DNA from: Craterostigma plantagineum
Taxonomy: Eukaryota > Streptophyta > Magnoliopsida > Lamiales > Linderniaceae
Length of the DNA stretch: 64,000 nt
Direction of reading: 5' to 3'
NCBI GenBank assembly: GCA_027422505.1
Contig: JAPQWV010000652.1
Location: 62,001 to 126,000, forward strand
Part shown: positions 56,570 through 64,000 of the stretch, one piece after another
How positions within the stretch are numbered: the stretch's first letter is position 1
Layout: every line of letters begins with the position of its first letter
The notes under the pieces: model-generated
Databases searched by the model: none
The model's input: the letters and a program-made list of their open reading frames with translations, nothing else
Told to the model about the DNA's origin: nothing
Translations under genes and position numbers: made by a program

Positions 56570-58040
56570 ATTGGGAAATACCATTTCAGAGATAGATCTC
56601 CTAAGACATTATACATAAATCTCGATATCATTAATAAAATAAATGTCGATATATATATGTACAAAGGTTCGACATCTTTATTTAAAACTTCGACATCATG
56701 CATTCGAAATCCCACATAAAAATCTCGGGATCATCTTACTCAAACACTCGACATTCTTCTCAAATATTCATTTAATATTCGTAAAAGTCGAATCACAACA
56801 ATATCGATTTTATCATTCGAAATTATCATTTCACTTCAGACTTCGACATTTATATATAAATCTCGACACTCTCATAAAAATTTTGAAACCCTCTTTGATA
56901 ACTCTTCGACATTTTACCCGACATTCCATGATAATCTCGACATTTTATATCATATCTCGACATTTTCCAAATAACACTCGACATTTCATATAATATCTCG
57001 ACATTTAAAAAAAAACTCGAAACAATACATTTCAAAACCCTACAAAGAAAAATGTCGATATCTCATGTAATACTTTTATAAATGTCGAAACAATTCTACA
57101 CACACATATCAACATTGTAATCTATTTCGACATCTTGTTTCCCAAATTCCATCATGACCAATATCGACATCTTGTATCAACATTCTTAAAAATTTCAAAC
57201 CCTTACACACACACATATCGACATCCTTCCCAAACATTCATTAGATATCTTCACTTCTCAAAAATGTCGACATATTACTCACAATCCCACTTCAACTAAC
57301 CAATCGACATTCTTATAACATCTTAAAGCCTCTCACTCGACATCTTACTCAACAATTTAATTCGACATTTTCATCCGACTTTTTCAATATTAAACCAACC
57401 CTAATCTTTCAAATCACAAACACTATTTACTTCTAAACCCTTAATAACTTTCGATCAAAACCTTAATTGTCAAGAACACTTTAAATATCATATCAAATCT
57501 AAATGATGTTCTTTCTTTTCAAAAATCAAAAACCCTAAAAACATAACCTTACGTGATTTGCAAACTCAATAACTCTTAGACAAACCAAAACCTAATTAAA
57601 AATATAAAAATTATAACAAGAAATCTTACCAAAACCAGGTTGCGTTATATTTACTAGTTGTATTCTTCGTCTGCTTCCAAAAATTGTTCTTGTTTCCTAA
57701 TAACTCGTTTCTTTCTATATTAACTTATCAACTTGAGTATAGTAATAGATAATGACAAAGAACTTTACCTACTCTCAGCTTTATTCACGTAAGAAACTAT
57801 AATATTTCTCAAGTGATTTTCCCCCTTTGACCCCATATTAGACACTTAAATTCTAGAAATGTCGAGATCTTATTTCCACCCATCTTAAAATTTCGCATCT
57901 CTCATTTCAATTCCTTAAAGATTTCGACATTGATCTATGTATATATAAAATGTCGATACAAAATTTCCAAGTATTATTTTAACATGAATAAACTCATGTC
58001 AACATTTTAATTAACTCGACATTTCCATAAAGAAACCCTA
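56570..58040. repeat. TCGACATT motif-dense part of the Ty3 LTR
   Basis: Short irregularly spaced words (tctcgacatt, aatgtcgata, cgacattttc) recur many tens of times over 1.5 kb. The same style of sequence fills 30480-31260 in the related solo LTR. Confidence 0.75.
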
Positions 58041-58241
58041 ATTTCTAACTTATCATATTTCGAAATTACCTTACCCACACAACCTAATTTTAAAATTCCT
58101 CAAACTCAACATCTAATTTCCAAATAATGTTAGATATCATATAGTCACGAAATTAAATAAATACTAAATATAAAATCATATCATCACATAATATGCATGC
58201 AAATTTATTGGCCAACTTACGCACGGGACCCGGGTATTACA

Positions 58242-58253
58242 TTCTCCCCCCTT
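58242..58253 (-). other. Polypurine tract of the Ty3 element
   Basis: AAGGGGGGAGAA on the minus strand, adjacent to the 3' LTR; the primer for plus-strand DNA synthesis. Confidence 0.85.
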
Positions 58254-58275
58254 AAAGAGGATTTCGCCCTCGAAA

Positions 58276-61200
58276 TCAGATCGGTTGAAACAACTCTGGG
58301 TACCGACTTCTCATATCATCTTCACGTTCCCACGTAGCTTCTTCAGTTGACTGATTCTGCCATAACACTTTTACCAACGAAATCTCTTTATTTCGAAGTC
58401 TTTTTACTTCATATATCAAAATCTCCACCGGCTTCTCTTCATAACTTAAATCTGGCTTAAGCTGTTGATACAGAAATTCATTTCTCAAGACATGATTCGG
58501 GTCAGCGACATATTTCCGCAATGTCGATACATGGAAAACATCATGAACTTGTGCCAATGAGGATGGTAGTTCCAGTTGATAAGCTACTTCTCCGACTCTT
58601 TTAATTACTCTAAAAGGTCCAATGTATCTTGGGCTCAATTTACCCTTTCGCCCAAACCGTTTTACGCCTTTCATCGGAGATACTTTGATAAATACCCAGT
58701 CATCTATTTCAAATTCCAACGGTCTGCGTCTTTGGTCTGCATAACTCTTTTGTCGACTTTGAGCCGTTTGCATTCTTTCTCGTATTTTTCCGATTGCCTC
58801 AGTCATCTCTTGAACCATGTTAGGTCTTAACATCGCACGTTCACCAACTTCATCCCAATGTATGGGAGATCGACATTTGCGTCCATACAAGGCTTCATAC
58901 GGTGCCATCCCAATAGTTGCATGATAACTATTATTATAAGAGAATTCAATCAACGGCAAATATTTACTCCAGTTTCCTTTAAAATCCAAAACACATGCTC
59001 GCAACATATCTTCCAAAGTTTGAATCGTTCGTTCTGATTGACCATCCGTCTGAGGATGATAAGCCGTACTAAAAGACAATTTAGTCCCCATTGCTTTCTG
59101 CAGACTCTTCCAAAAGTTTGATAAGAACCGTGAATCTCTATCCGAAATAATTGATAACGGAATTCCGTGGAGTCGAACAATTTGTTGTATATATATTTCT
59201 GCGTATCGCTCCAGGGAAAATATCGAACTTATGGGTAGAAAATGAGCAGACTTAGTCAATCGATCAACTATAACCCAAATAGCATCATAACCTTTTATAG
59301 TCTTTGGTAGGCCAACAACGAAATCCATCGTAATATGATCCCACTTCCACTCAGGTATTGGCAAAGGCTGTAATGTCCCTGCTGGTCTTTGATGTTCCGC
59401 CTTTATTTGTTGGCAAGTTAGACATTGACTTATAAATGTCGCAATGTCTCTTTTCATCCCCGGCCACCAATAATTTATTCGAAGATCTCGATACATTTTT
59501 GTAGCTCCTGGATGTACTGAGTATGCCGTCGCGTGTGCTTCTGTCATTACTATTTTTCGAATCTCCACATCATCTGGTACATATAGACGATCCTTGTAAT
59601 ATAAACTTCCATCTTCTTGTATTTTGAAATCAGTTGAAGTTTGATTCGTCTGTGCTTCTTTGATTTTCAGATATAACTCATCATTTTCTTGCACCCGTTT
59701 GATTTGTTCCAGTATTGTAGGTTGTAGAGTTAATGCTGCCAACTTTGCTTCGACTTCTCCCAATTGCACTACCTCTACCTCCAATAATTGTAACTCTGCG
59801 CTTACCGCTTTTCGACTTAATGCATCAGCCACCACATTTGCTTTTCCTGGGTGATAACTAATTACACAATCATAATCTTTAACAAGTTCTAACCACCGTC
59901 TTTGCCTCATATTTAATTCCTTATGAGTGAAGAAATATTTCAGGCTCTTGTGGTCCGTGAAAATTTCGCATAGTTCCCCATATAAATAATGCCTCCAAAT
60001 TTTTAGAGCAAAAACCACAGCAGCGAGCTCCAAATCATGAGTCGGATAATTCTTTTCATACTCCTTCAATTGTCGAGAAGCGTATGCAATTACTTTTCCA
60101 TATTGCATCAATACACATCCCAGACCATTTCTTGACGCATCACTATAAACTGAAAATCCTCCAGTCCCTGATGGTATTGTAAGAACTGGAGCTGAAGTGA
60201 GTCTCTTCTTTAATTCTTGAAAGCTTTGCTCGCACTTCTCACTCCAATGGAACGAAATATTCTTCCTTGTTAGCTTCGTCAGTGTTGACGCAATTTTTGA
60301 GAAGTCCTTAATAAACTTCCTGTAATATCCAGCTAAGCCAAGAAAACTCCGTACTTCTGTCACATTGGTTGGTTGAGGCCAATTGTTGATAGCTTCAATT
60401 TTGCTAGGATCCACAGAAATTCCTTCTCCAGAAACAATGTGGCCTAAAAATGCGACTTGACTCAACCAGAACTCACATTTCTTGAACTTGGCATATAATT
60501 TATTTTCTTGTAATATCTCAAGAACTATCCTCAAATGTTGCTCATGTTCTTCCTTCGTCTTCGAGTAAATAAGAATGTCATCAATGAACACAATGACAAA
60601 CTTGTCCAAAAATTGTTTGAATACTCGATTCATTAGATCCATAAATGCCGCTGGCGCATTAGTTACCCCGAAAGGCATAACTAAAAATTCGTAGTGTCCA
60701 TATCTGGTCCTGAACGCTGTCTTTGGAATGTCTTCTTTTCGAACCTTCAATTGATGATATCCCGATCGTAAATCTATTTTTGAAAACACCGTTGCGCCTT
60801 GAAGTTGATCAAATAAATCATCAATTCTGGGTAGTGGATATTTATTCTTGATTGTTATTTTGTTCAGCTCTCTGTAGTCAATGCATAATCGCATCGACCC
60901 ATCCTTCTTTCGCACGAACAGAACTGGCGCTCCCCAAGGAGAAAAACTGGGTTGAATGAATCCTTTCTGTAATAAATCGTCCAACTGATCCTTTAACTCC
61001 TTCAATTCAGTCGGCGCTAATCGATAGGGAGTCTTAGAGATTGGAGCAGACCCTGGTATTAAGTCGATCGTAAATTCAATTTCTCGATCCGGTGGTAATC
61101 CGGGTAAATCTTCGGGAAAGACATCGGAAAAATCTCGAACCACTAGTACATCCTCTAATTTCGGAGATGAACGTTCCTCTGATTTCACTGCGAAGACTAG

Positions 61201-61380
61201 ATAAACTTCGCATCCCGCCTTAATTAAACGCTGTGCCTTTGTAGCTGAAATTCTAGAAACATTTTTTTCTTTATTTGTTCCCACAAAAATAGAAGGCTCA
61301 TTCTCTTCTGTTTTAAATGTAACTGTCTTGCGATTGCAGTCAATAAACAGCTCCGTATTTTGAGAGCCAGTCCATTCCAA
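58276..61380 (-). CDS. Ty3 chromovirus Pol (RT, RNase H, integrase, chromodomain)
   Basis: An intact 1034-codon ORF. In order: end of protease ([17 protein letters not shown]), reverse transcriptase about 120-300 ([29 protein letters not shown], catalytic [10 protein letters not shown]), RNase H about 370-490 ([46 protein letters not shown]), integrase HHCC about 615-665 ([30 protein letters not shown]), DDE core ([34 protein letters not shown]), GPY/F-like region ([23 protein letters not shown]) and a C-terminal chromodomain ([14 protein letters not shown]). The chromodomain is known in this group to guide integration into heterochromatin. The first codons overlap the protease ORF in another frame, so the listed ATG is probably not a natural start; the part lies in a former polyprotein. 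Confidence 0.93.
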   Translation of the reverse strand: MEWTGSQNTELFIDCNRKTVTFKTEENEPSIFVGTNKEKNVSRISATKAQRLIKAGCEVYLVFAVKSEERSSPKLEDVLVVRDFSDVFPEDLPGLPPDREIEFTIDLIPGSAPISKTPYRLAPTELKELKDQLDDLLQKGFIQPSFSPWGAPVLFVRKKDGSMRLCIDYRELNKITIKNKYPLPRIDDLFDQLQGATVFSKIDLRSGYHQLKVRKEDIPKTAFRTRYGHYEFLVMPFGVTNAPAAFMDLMNRVFKQFLDKFVIVFIDDILIYSKTKEEHEQHLRIVLEILQENKLYAKFKKCEFWLSQVAFLGHIVSGEGISVDPSKIEAINNWPQPTNVTEVRSFLGLAGYYRKFIKDFSKIASTLTKLTRKNISFHWSEKCEQSFQELKKRLTSAPVLTIPSGTGGFSVYSDASRNGLGCVLMQYGKVIAYASRQLKEYEKNYPTHDLELAAVVFALKIWRHYLYGELCEIFTDHKSLKYFFTHKELNMRQRRWLELVKDYDCVISYHPGKANVVADALSRKAVSAELQLLEVEVVQLGEVEAKLAALTLQPTILEQIKRVQENDELYLKIKEAQTNQTSTDFKIQEDGSLYYKDRLYVPDDVEIRKIVMTEAHATAYSVHPGATKMYRDLRINYWWPGMKRDIATFISQCLTCQQIKAEHQRPAGTLQPLPIPEWKWDHITMDFVVGLPKTIKGYDAIWVIVDRLTKSAHFLPISSIFSLERYAEIYIQQIVRLHGIPLSIISDRDSRFLSNFWKSLQKAMGTKLSFSTAYHPQTDGQSERTIQTLEDMLRACVLDFKGNWSKYLPLIEFSYNNSYHATIGMAPYEALYGRKCRSPIHWDEVGERAMLRPNMVQEMTEAIGKIRERMQTAQSRQKSYADQRRRPLEFEIDDWVFIKVSPMKGVKRFGRKGKLSPRYIGPFRVIKRVGEVAYQLELPSSLAQVHDVFHVSTLRKYVADPNHVLRNEFLYQQLKPDLSYEEKPVEILIYEVKRLRNKEISLVKVLWQNQSTEEATWEREDDMRSRYPELFQPI

Positions 61381-61840
61381 GAATCACCTCGTAGTCGTTC
61401 ATCGGAATAACTATTAAATCAACGGACAATTCTCTTCCATTAATTAACACCGGAGAATTCCGTAAAACCAAATTGGTTCGCATTGCAACTCCGTGTGGAA
61501 CAGTCACATTATATTCACAATCAGACAGGGTAGGTGTAATCCCGAGTCTCGTCACGTATTTAGTGGATGCAAATGAATGCGTAGCTCCTGAATCTACTAA
61601 AATGCATGTCGGAAGTTTGTGAATAAGTATAATACCTGCCACCACAGACGGATTAGCTTTTGCTTCCTCCGCAGTCAATGTATACACACGTGCTGGCACA
61701 GTTGGTGGTTTCGCTTGAGCCATAGAGCTTGATTTCCTGGTGTCTTCTCTGAACATGATCTTGCATAATGCCCCGTCTTTCCGCATTTGTAACAGATAGC
61801 ATTCTGTGAAAAACAGATCCCCGAATGATGTCGTCCACAT
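61340..61840 (-). pseudogene. Ty3 protease segment in a shifted frame
   Basis: Carries the retropepsin site ILVDSGATHSFAS and the flap-side motif [13 protein letters not shown]. It lies in a different frame from both the gag before it and the pol after it. The shift into this frame falls at about 61720-61745; the shift out falls at the GCTGTTTATTGAC sequence (about 61340), where one T appears to be inserted. The two shifts compensate each other. Confidence 0.85.
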
Positions 61841-62745
61841 CTAGGGCAAGCTGGCATTGGAACTGGGGGTCTCCACTGATTAGGATTTTGTTGCTGAGGT
61901 GGTCCAGACCTATTCTAAAAATTTGGCTTCCCACCTTTTGGAAAGAACTGTCGTTTCTGATTACCCTCACTCCACTTTGCTCCTTGCACAAACTTTCGCT
62001 TTGCCTCTTGAGCACGAATAATTCTTGTCTCAGCTTGTTCTGCAACCATCGCCCGCTCAGCTACTTGAGCATATGAGGCTCCTTGTAGTCCGGCCATATT
62101 AACGTCACGATACAACTCCGGCTTTAGACCTTCAAGGAATCGTTCGACCTTCAAAGCATCAGTACTCACCATATGAGTGGCGAACCTTGACAGTTGTTCA
62201 AATTTTCTGATGTATTCCGCCACAATCATTGGCCCTTGTTTGAGATTTATAAACTCATTCAAGCGTTGGGCTCGCACAGGTGCAGTAAAGTATTTATTTC
62301 GAAATAATTCCTTGAAACGTTCCCAACCCATGTTGATTGGATCCTCGATCGCCAAAATAGTGTCCCACCAATGCCCTGCACTTCCTCGCAGTAGAAATGC
62401 AGCACACAGAACTTTCTCATTCTCAGGAATTCTGCTATATTGGAACATACTCTCTAATGTTCTGAGCCAATCTTCAGCAGATGTTGGATCAATAGCATCC
62501 TCAAAAGTCGGTGGGTTCAGTTTACGAAATCTTTCACCCACTGCTTCAACCCTATCCGCCTGAGAAATTCCGTTATTTCTTGTCCCCTCAGAGTTTTGCT
62601 GCTGAATCAATTCTCGAATCTGTTGAGACTGCTGACGTACTAATTCAGTAAGCTGAAGGATAGTCGAATCGCGATTGTCAGTCGGGTTTACATTTTCACC
62701 TTCATGATTGTTTCCTCCACTGCCTTCTCCTCTAGTTCTAACCAT
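61675..62745 (-). pseudogene. Ty3 gag with in-frame TAG
   Basis: Starts at ATG 62745 (MVRTRGEGSG). The Retrotrans_gag domain spans about 80-200 (DWLRTLESMFQYS, LLRGSAGHWWDTI, WERFKELFRNKYF, YIRKFEQLSRFA). After residue 276 a single TAG (61915-61917) interrupts. The same frame then continues through PACPRCGRHHSGIC and the CCHC knuckle CYKCGKTGHYARSC to 61675. Readthrough would restore the knuckle, but a plain nonsense mutation is the simpler view. Confidence 0.87.
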
Positions 62746-62889
62746 GTTGTCTCTCTTACCCTAACAGTCCCTAAGGCCAATAAATTATACAATGCAAGAA
62801 ATTCATAATATCACACAACTTCCAAGCCAGGCTGTCTTCCGCGCTTTTGAGTATGTGTACATGGACAGTCTACAGAAACTGCAACCGAA
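62746..62889 (-). other. Leader between Ty3 primer-binding site and gag
   Basis: About 145 bp untranslated leader. No feature beyond a few CTTCC/GCGG words was recognised. Confidence 0.6.
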
Positions 62890-62901
62890 GCTCTGATACC
62901 A
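62890..62901 (-). other. Ty3 primer-binding site (initiator tRNA-Met)
   Basis: The plus strand reads GCTCTGATACCA, the 3' end of initiator tRNA-Met, three bases from the LTR edge. Confidence 0.9.
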
Positions 62902-62904
62902 ACC

Positions 62905-64000
62905 TGTGACGACCCGCCATCTACTACTATTTTCTTACACTAACATTCGTGACTAAATAAAATATAAAATATATTACATAGGAAACATCGATAGAATTTT
63001 TCGATTTTACAAAGCACACCACACTCAACTATTTTACAATACAAACATTGTTCAGATTTTACATACAATACAAACGTATTATATAAAAACATACATAATT
63101 AAACATAACGCCCGCCGCACAGGTCGCATCCATGTACACACCACCCTCAAAAGTCACCGGAAGTTCCAGAAGGACCAGCCTCGTCATCTAAACATTTATG
63201 TACCGAATTCGCTACGTCTACAACACATAAAACATGGGATGAGCTATAAAGCTCAGTAAGTGGAAATATGCATGTATGCACGTGTCCAAAATAGCAAAGG
63301 CATCCACGCCAGTGCTTTCTAACACTATCCTCACATCATACTCATTCGTTTCTCATTTTCATCAGGGCCCATAGCTACTTACTAACCGCACCATCATATC
63401 ATGAGCTCAAATCCTATTCGGATAAAAATACGATAGTGGCCCACACTGGCTAGGATTTAGGGTTTATCTCCAATCTTATCATTCACCAGGTCGCCCCTCT
63501 ATCAAATTACTTTCCTGGCACTATAGTTATTCTACGTGCCTTCCCAATATCTAAATAATTTAGGTAAATATACTCGACGGTTTTACCCCCGTCATAGTGC
63601 CTTTGTAGAAGTAGCTATATTCTCATCTATCTCCATTACATATAATTCACTTTCCACTCGAGTAATATAATGCACGCTCATTCCTCAAAATACTCAATAT
63701 GATTCGTGCGTGCAGATGATCATGATGCATAAATAATGCAACAATAAACATTCCAAACAATCGCATATAACAGATAATTCACATACCACGTATTCATCGA
63801 AGCAATTAATCACGTAGTAATACACATATCAATCGATTTATGTGTTGTAGGTGAAATTCCCACTTACCTGATATCCTTAGCTTATCGTACGGTTAAATCG
63901 CTAACCTTCAAACCCTAATTATAGAAACATATAAAATTAGAGGTTGTTAATTTAATTATAATTTCATAAAATTAGCTTAATTTGAAACCCTAATTTCGAC
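62905..64000 (-). repeat. 5' LTR of the Ty3 element (incomplete)
   Basis: 1096 bp seen. It follows 55427 onwards closely, with a few substitutions and small indels (for example ctaggatttagggttt against ctaggataaaattagggttt). Continues past the window. Confidence 0.9.

Larger units (their letters stand above)
54730..58241 (-). repeat. 3' LTR of the Ty3 element with internal tandem duplication
   Basis: 3512 bp, about 2.8 kb without the extra 697-bp copy. Outer part AT-rich; 56570-58040 is packed with TCGACATT words. Ends TTACA directly before the purine tract. Confidence 0.9.
54730..64000 (-). mobile_element. Ty3 chromovirus (Tekay/Del-like), right LTR cut by window end
   Basis: Left (3') LTR 54730-58241, purine tract 58242-58253, pol and gag on the minus strand, initiator tRNA-Met primer-binding site at 62890-62901, right (5') LTR from 62905 to beyond the window. 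LTRs read TGTGACGACCC...GGTATTACA on the plus strand. Domain order protease, reverse transcriptase, RNase H, integrase, chromodomain is that of a chromovirus. LTRs of about 2.8 kb and the Met primer suit the Tekay/Del group. The left LTR carries a 697-bp duplication. The visible parts of the LTRs are very similar, so the insertion is fairly young despite defects in gag-protease. The outer TSD cannot be tested. Confidence 0.92.

Noticed and set aside
56570..58040. Spaced short repeats that might suggest a CRISPR array
   Set aside because: Spacing and repeat sequence are irregular, the repeats are about 8 bp, and the site is a plant LTR.

Overview
This is nuclear DNA from a flowering plant, most likely a eudicot. 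The evidence is GT-AG introns in conserved plant genes, site II (TGGGCC) promoter motifs, plant-type Copia, Ty3 (chromovirus) and TR-GAG-like retrotransposons, an L1-type LINE, a tRNA-derived SINE, and hAT, Mutator-like and Stowaway elements. I cannot fix the species from sequence alone.

Layout. 1-3945: AT-rich DNA with a SINE (421-595) and a 5'-truncated L1 LINE (1010-3928, minus strand), each with target-site duplications (TSDs). 4217-6212: cytosolic ribosomal protein eS19 gene (4 exons) behind a site II promoter. 7744-13856: a decayed Copia element carrying two inserted hAT-type elements. 15360-21175: a three-RRM hnRNP Q/R-like RNA-binding protein gene with 17 coding exons. 21678-33620: a three-layer nest. 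The outermost layer is a fold-back, Mutator-like element; it holds a 2.8 kb solo LTR, which in turn holds a young gag-only LTR element (TR-GAG-like, 22424-30011). 33981-34265: an atypical HLH protein gene. 35211-36686: a UDP-glycosyltransferase gene. 37103-42286: a second decayed Copia element with a Stowaway MITE in one LTR. 42533-44539: an intronless EXO70 exocyst gene. 47374-51070: an FCP1-homology (HAD) phosphatase-like gene. 52251-54168: a broken B12D/NDUFA4-like gene, with a solo LTR against its 5' end and a Mutator-like MITE inside its last codons. 54730-64000: a Ty3 chromovirus with an intact 1034-codon pol ORF, a damaged gag-pro region, and a 697 bp tandem duplication in its left LTR; its right LTR runs off the window.

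The host genes (translation, RNA binding, transcriptional regulation, small-molecule glycosylation, exocytosis, dephosphorylation, respiratory-chain accessory protein) look like independent single genes, not a cluster. The most distinctive observations are the layered death of the B12D-like gene, including a MITE that now supplies its stop codon; the nested transposon stack with datable layers; the gag-only element whose two LTRs differ only by indels; and the hnRNP Q-like protein with its acidic-type domain after the RRMs instead of before them. I did not find a convincing new multi-gene system.
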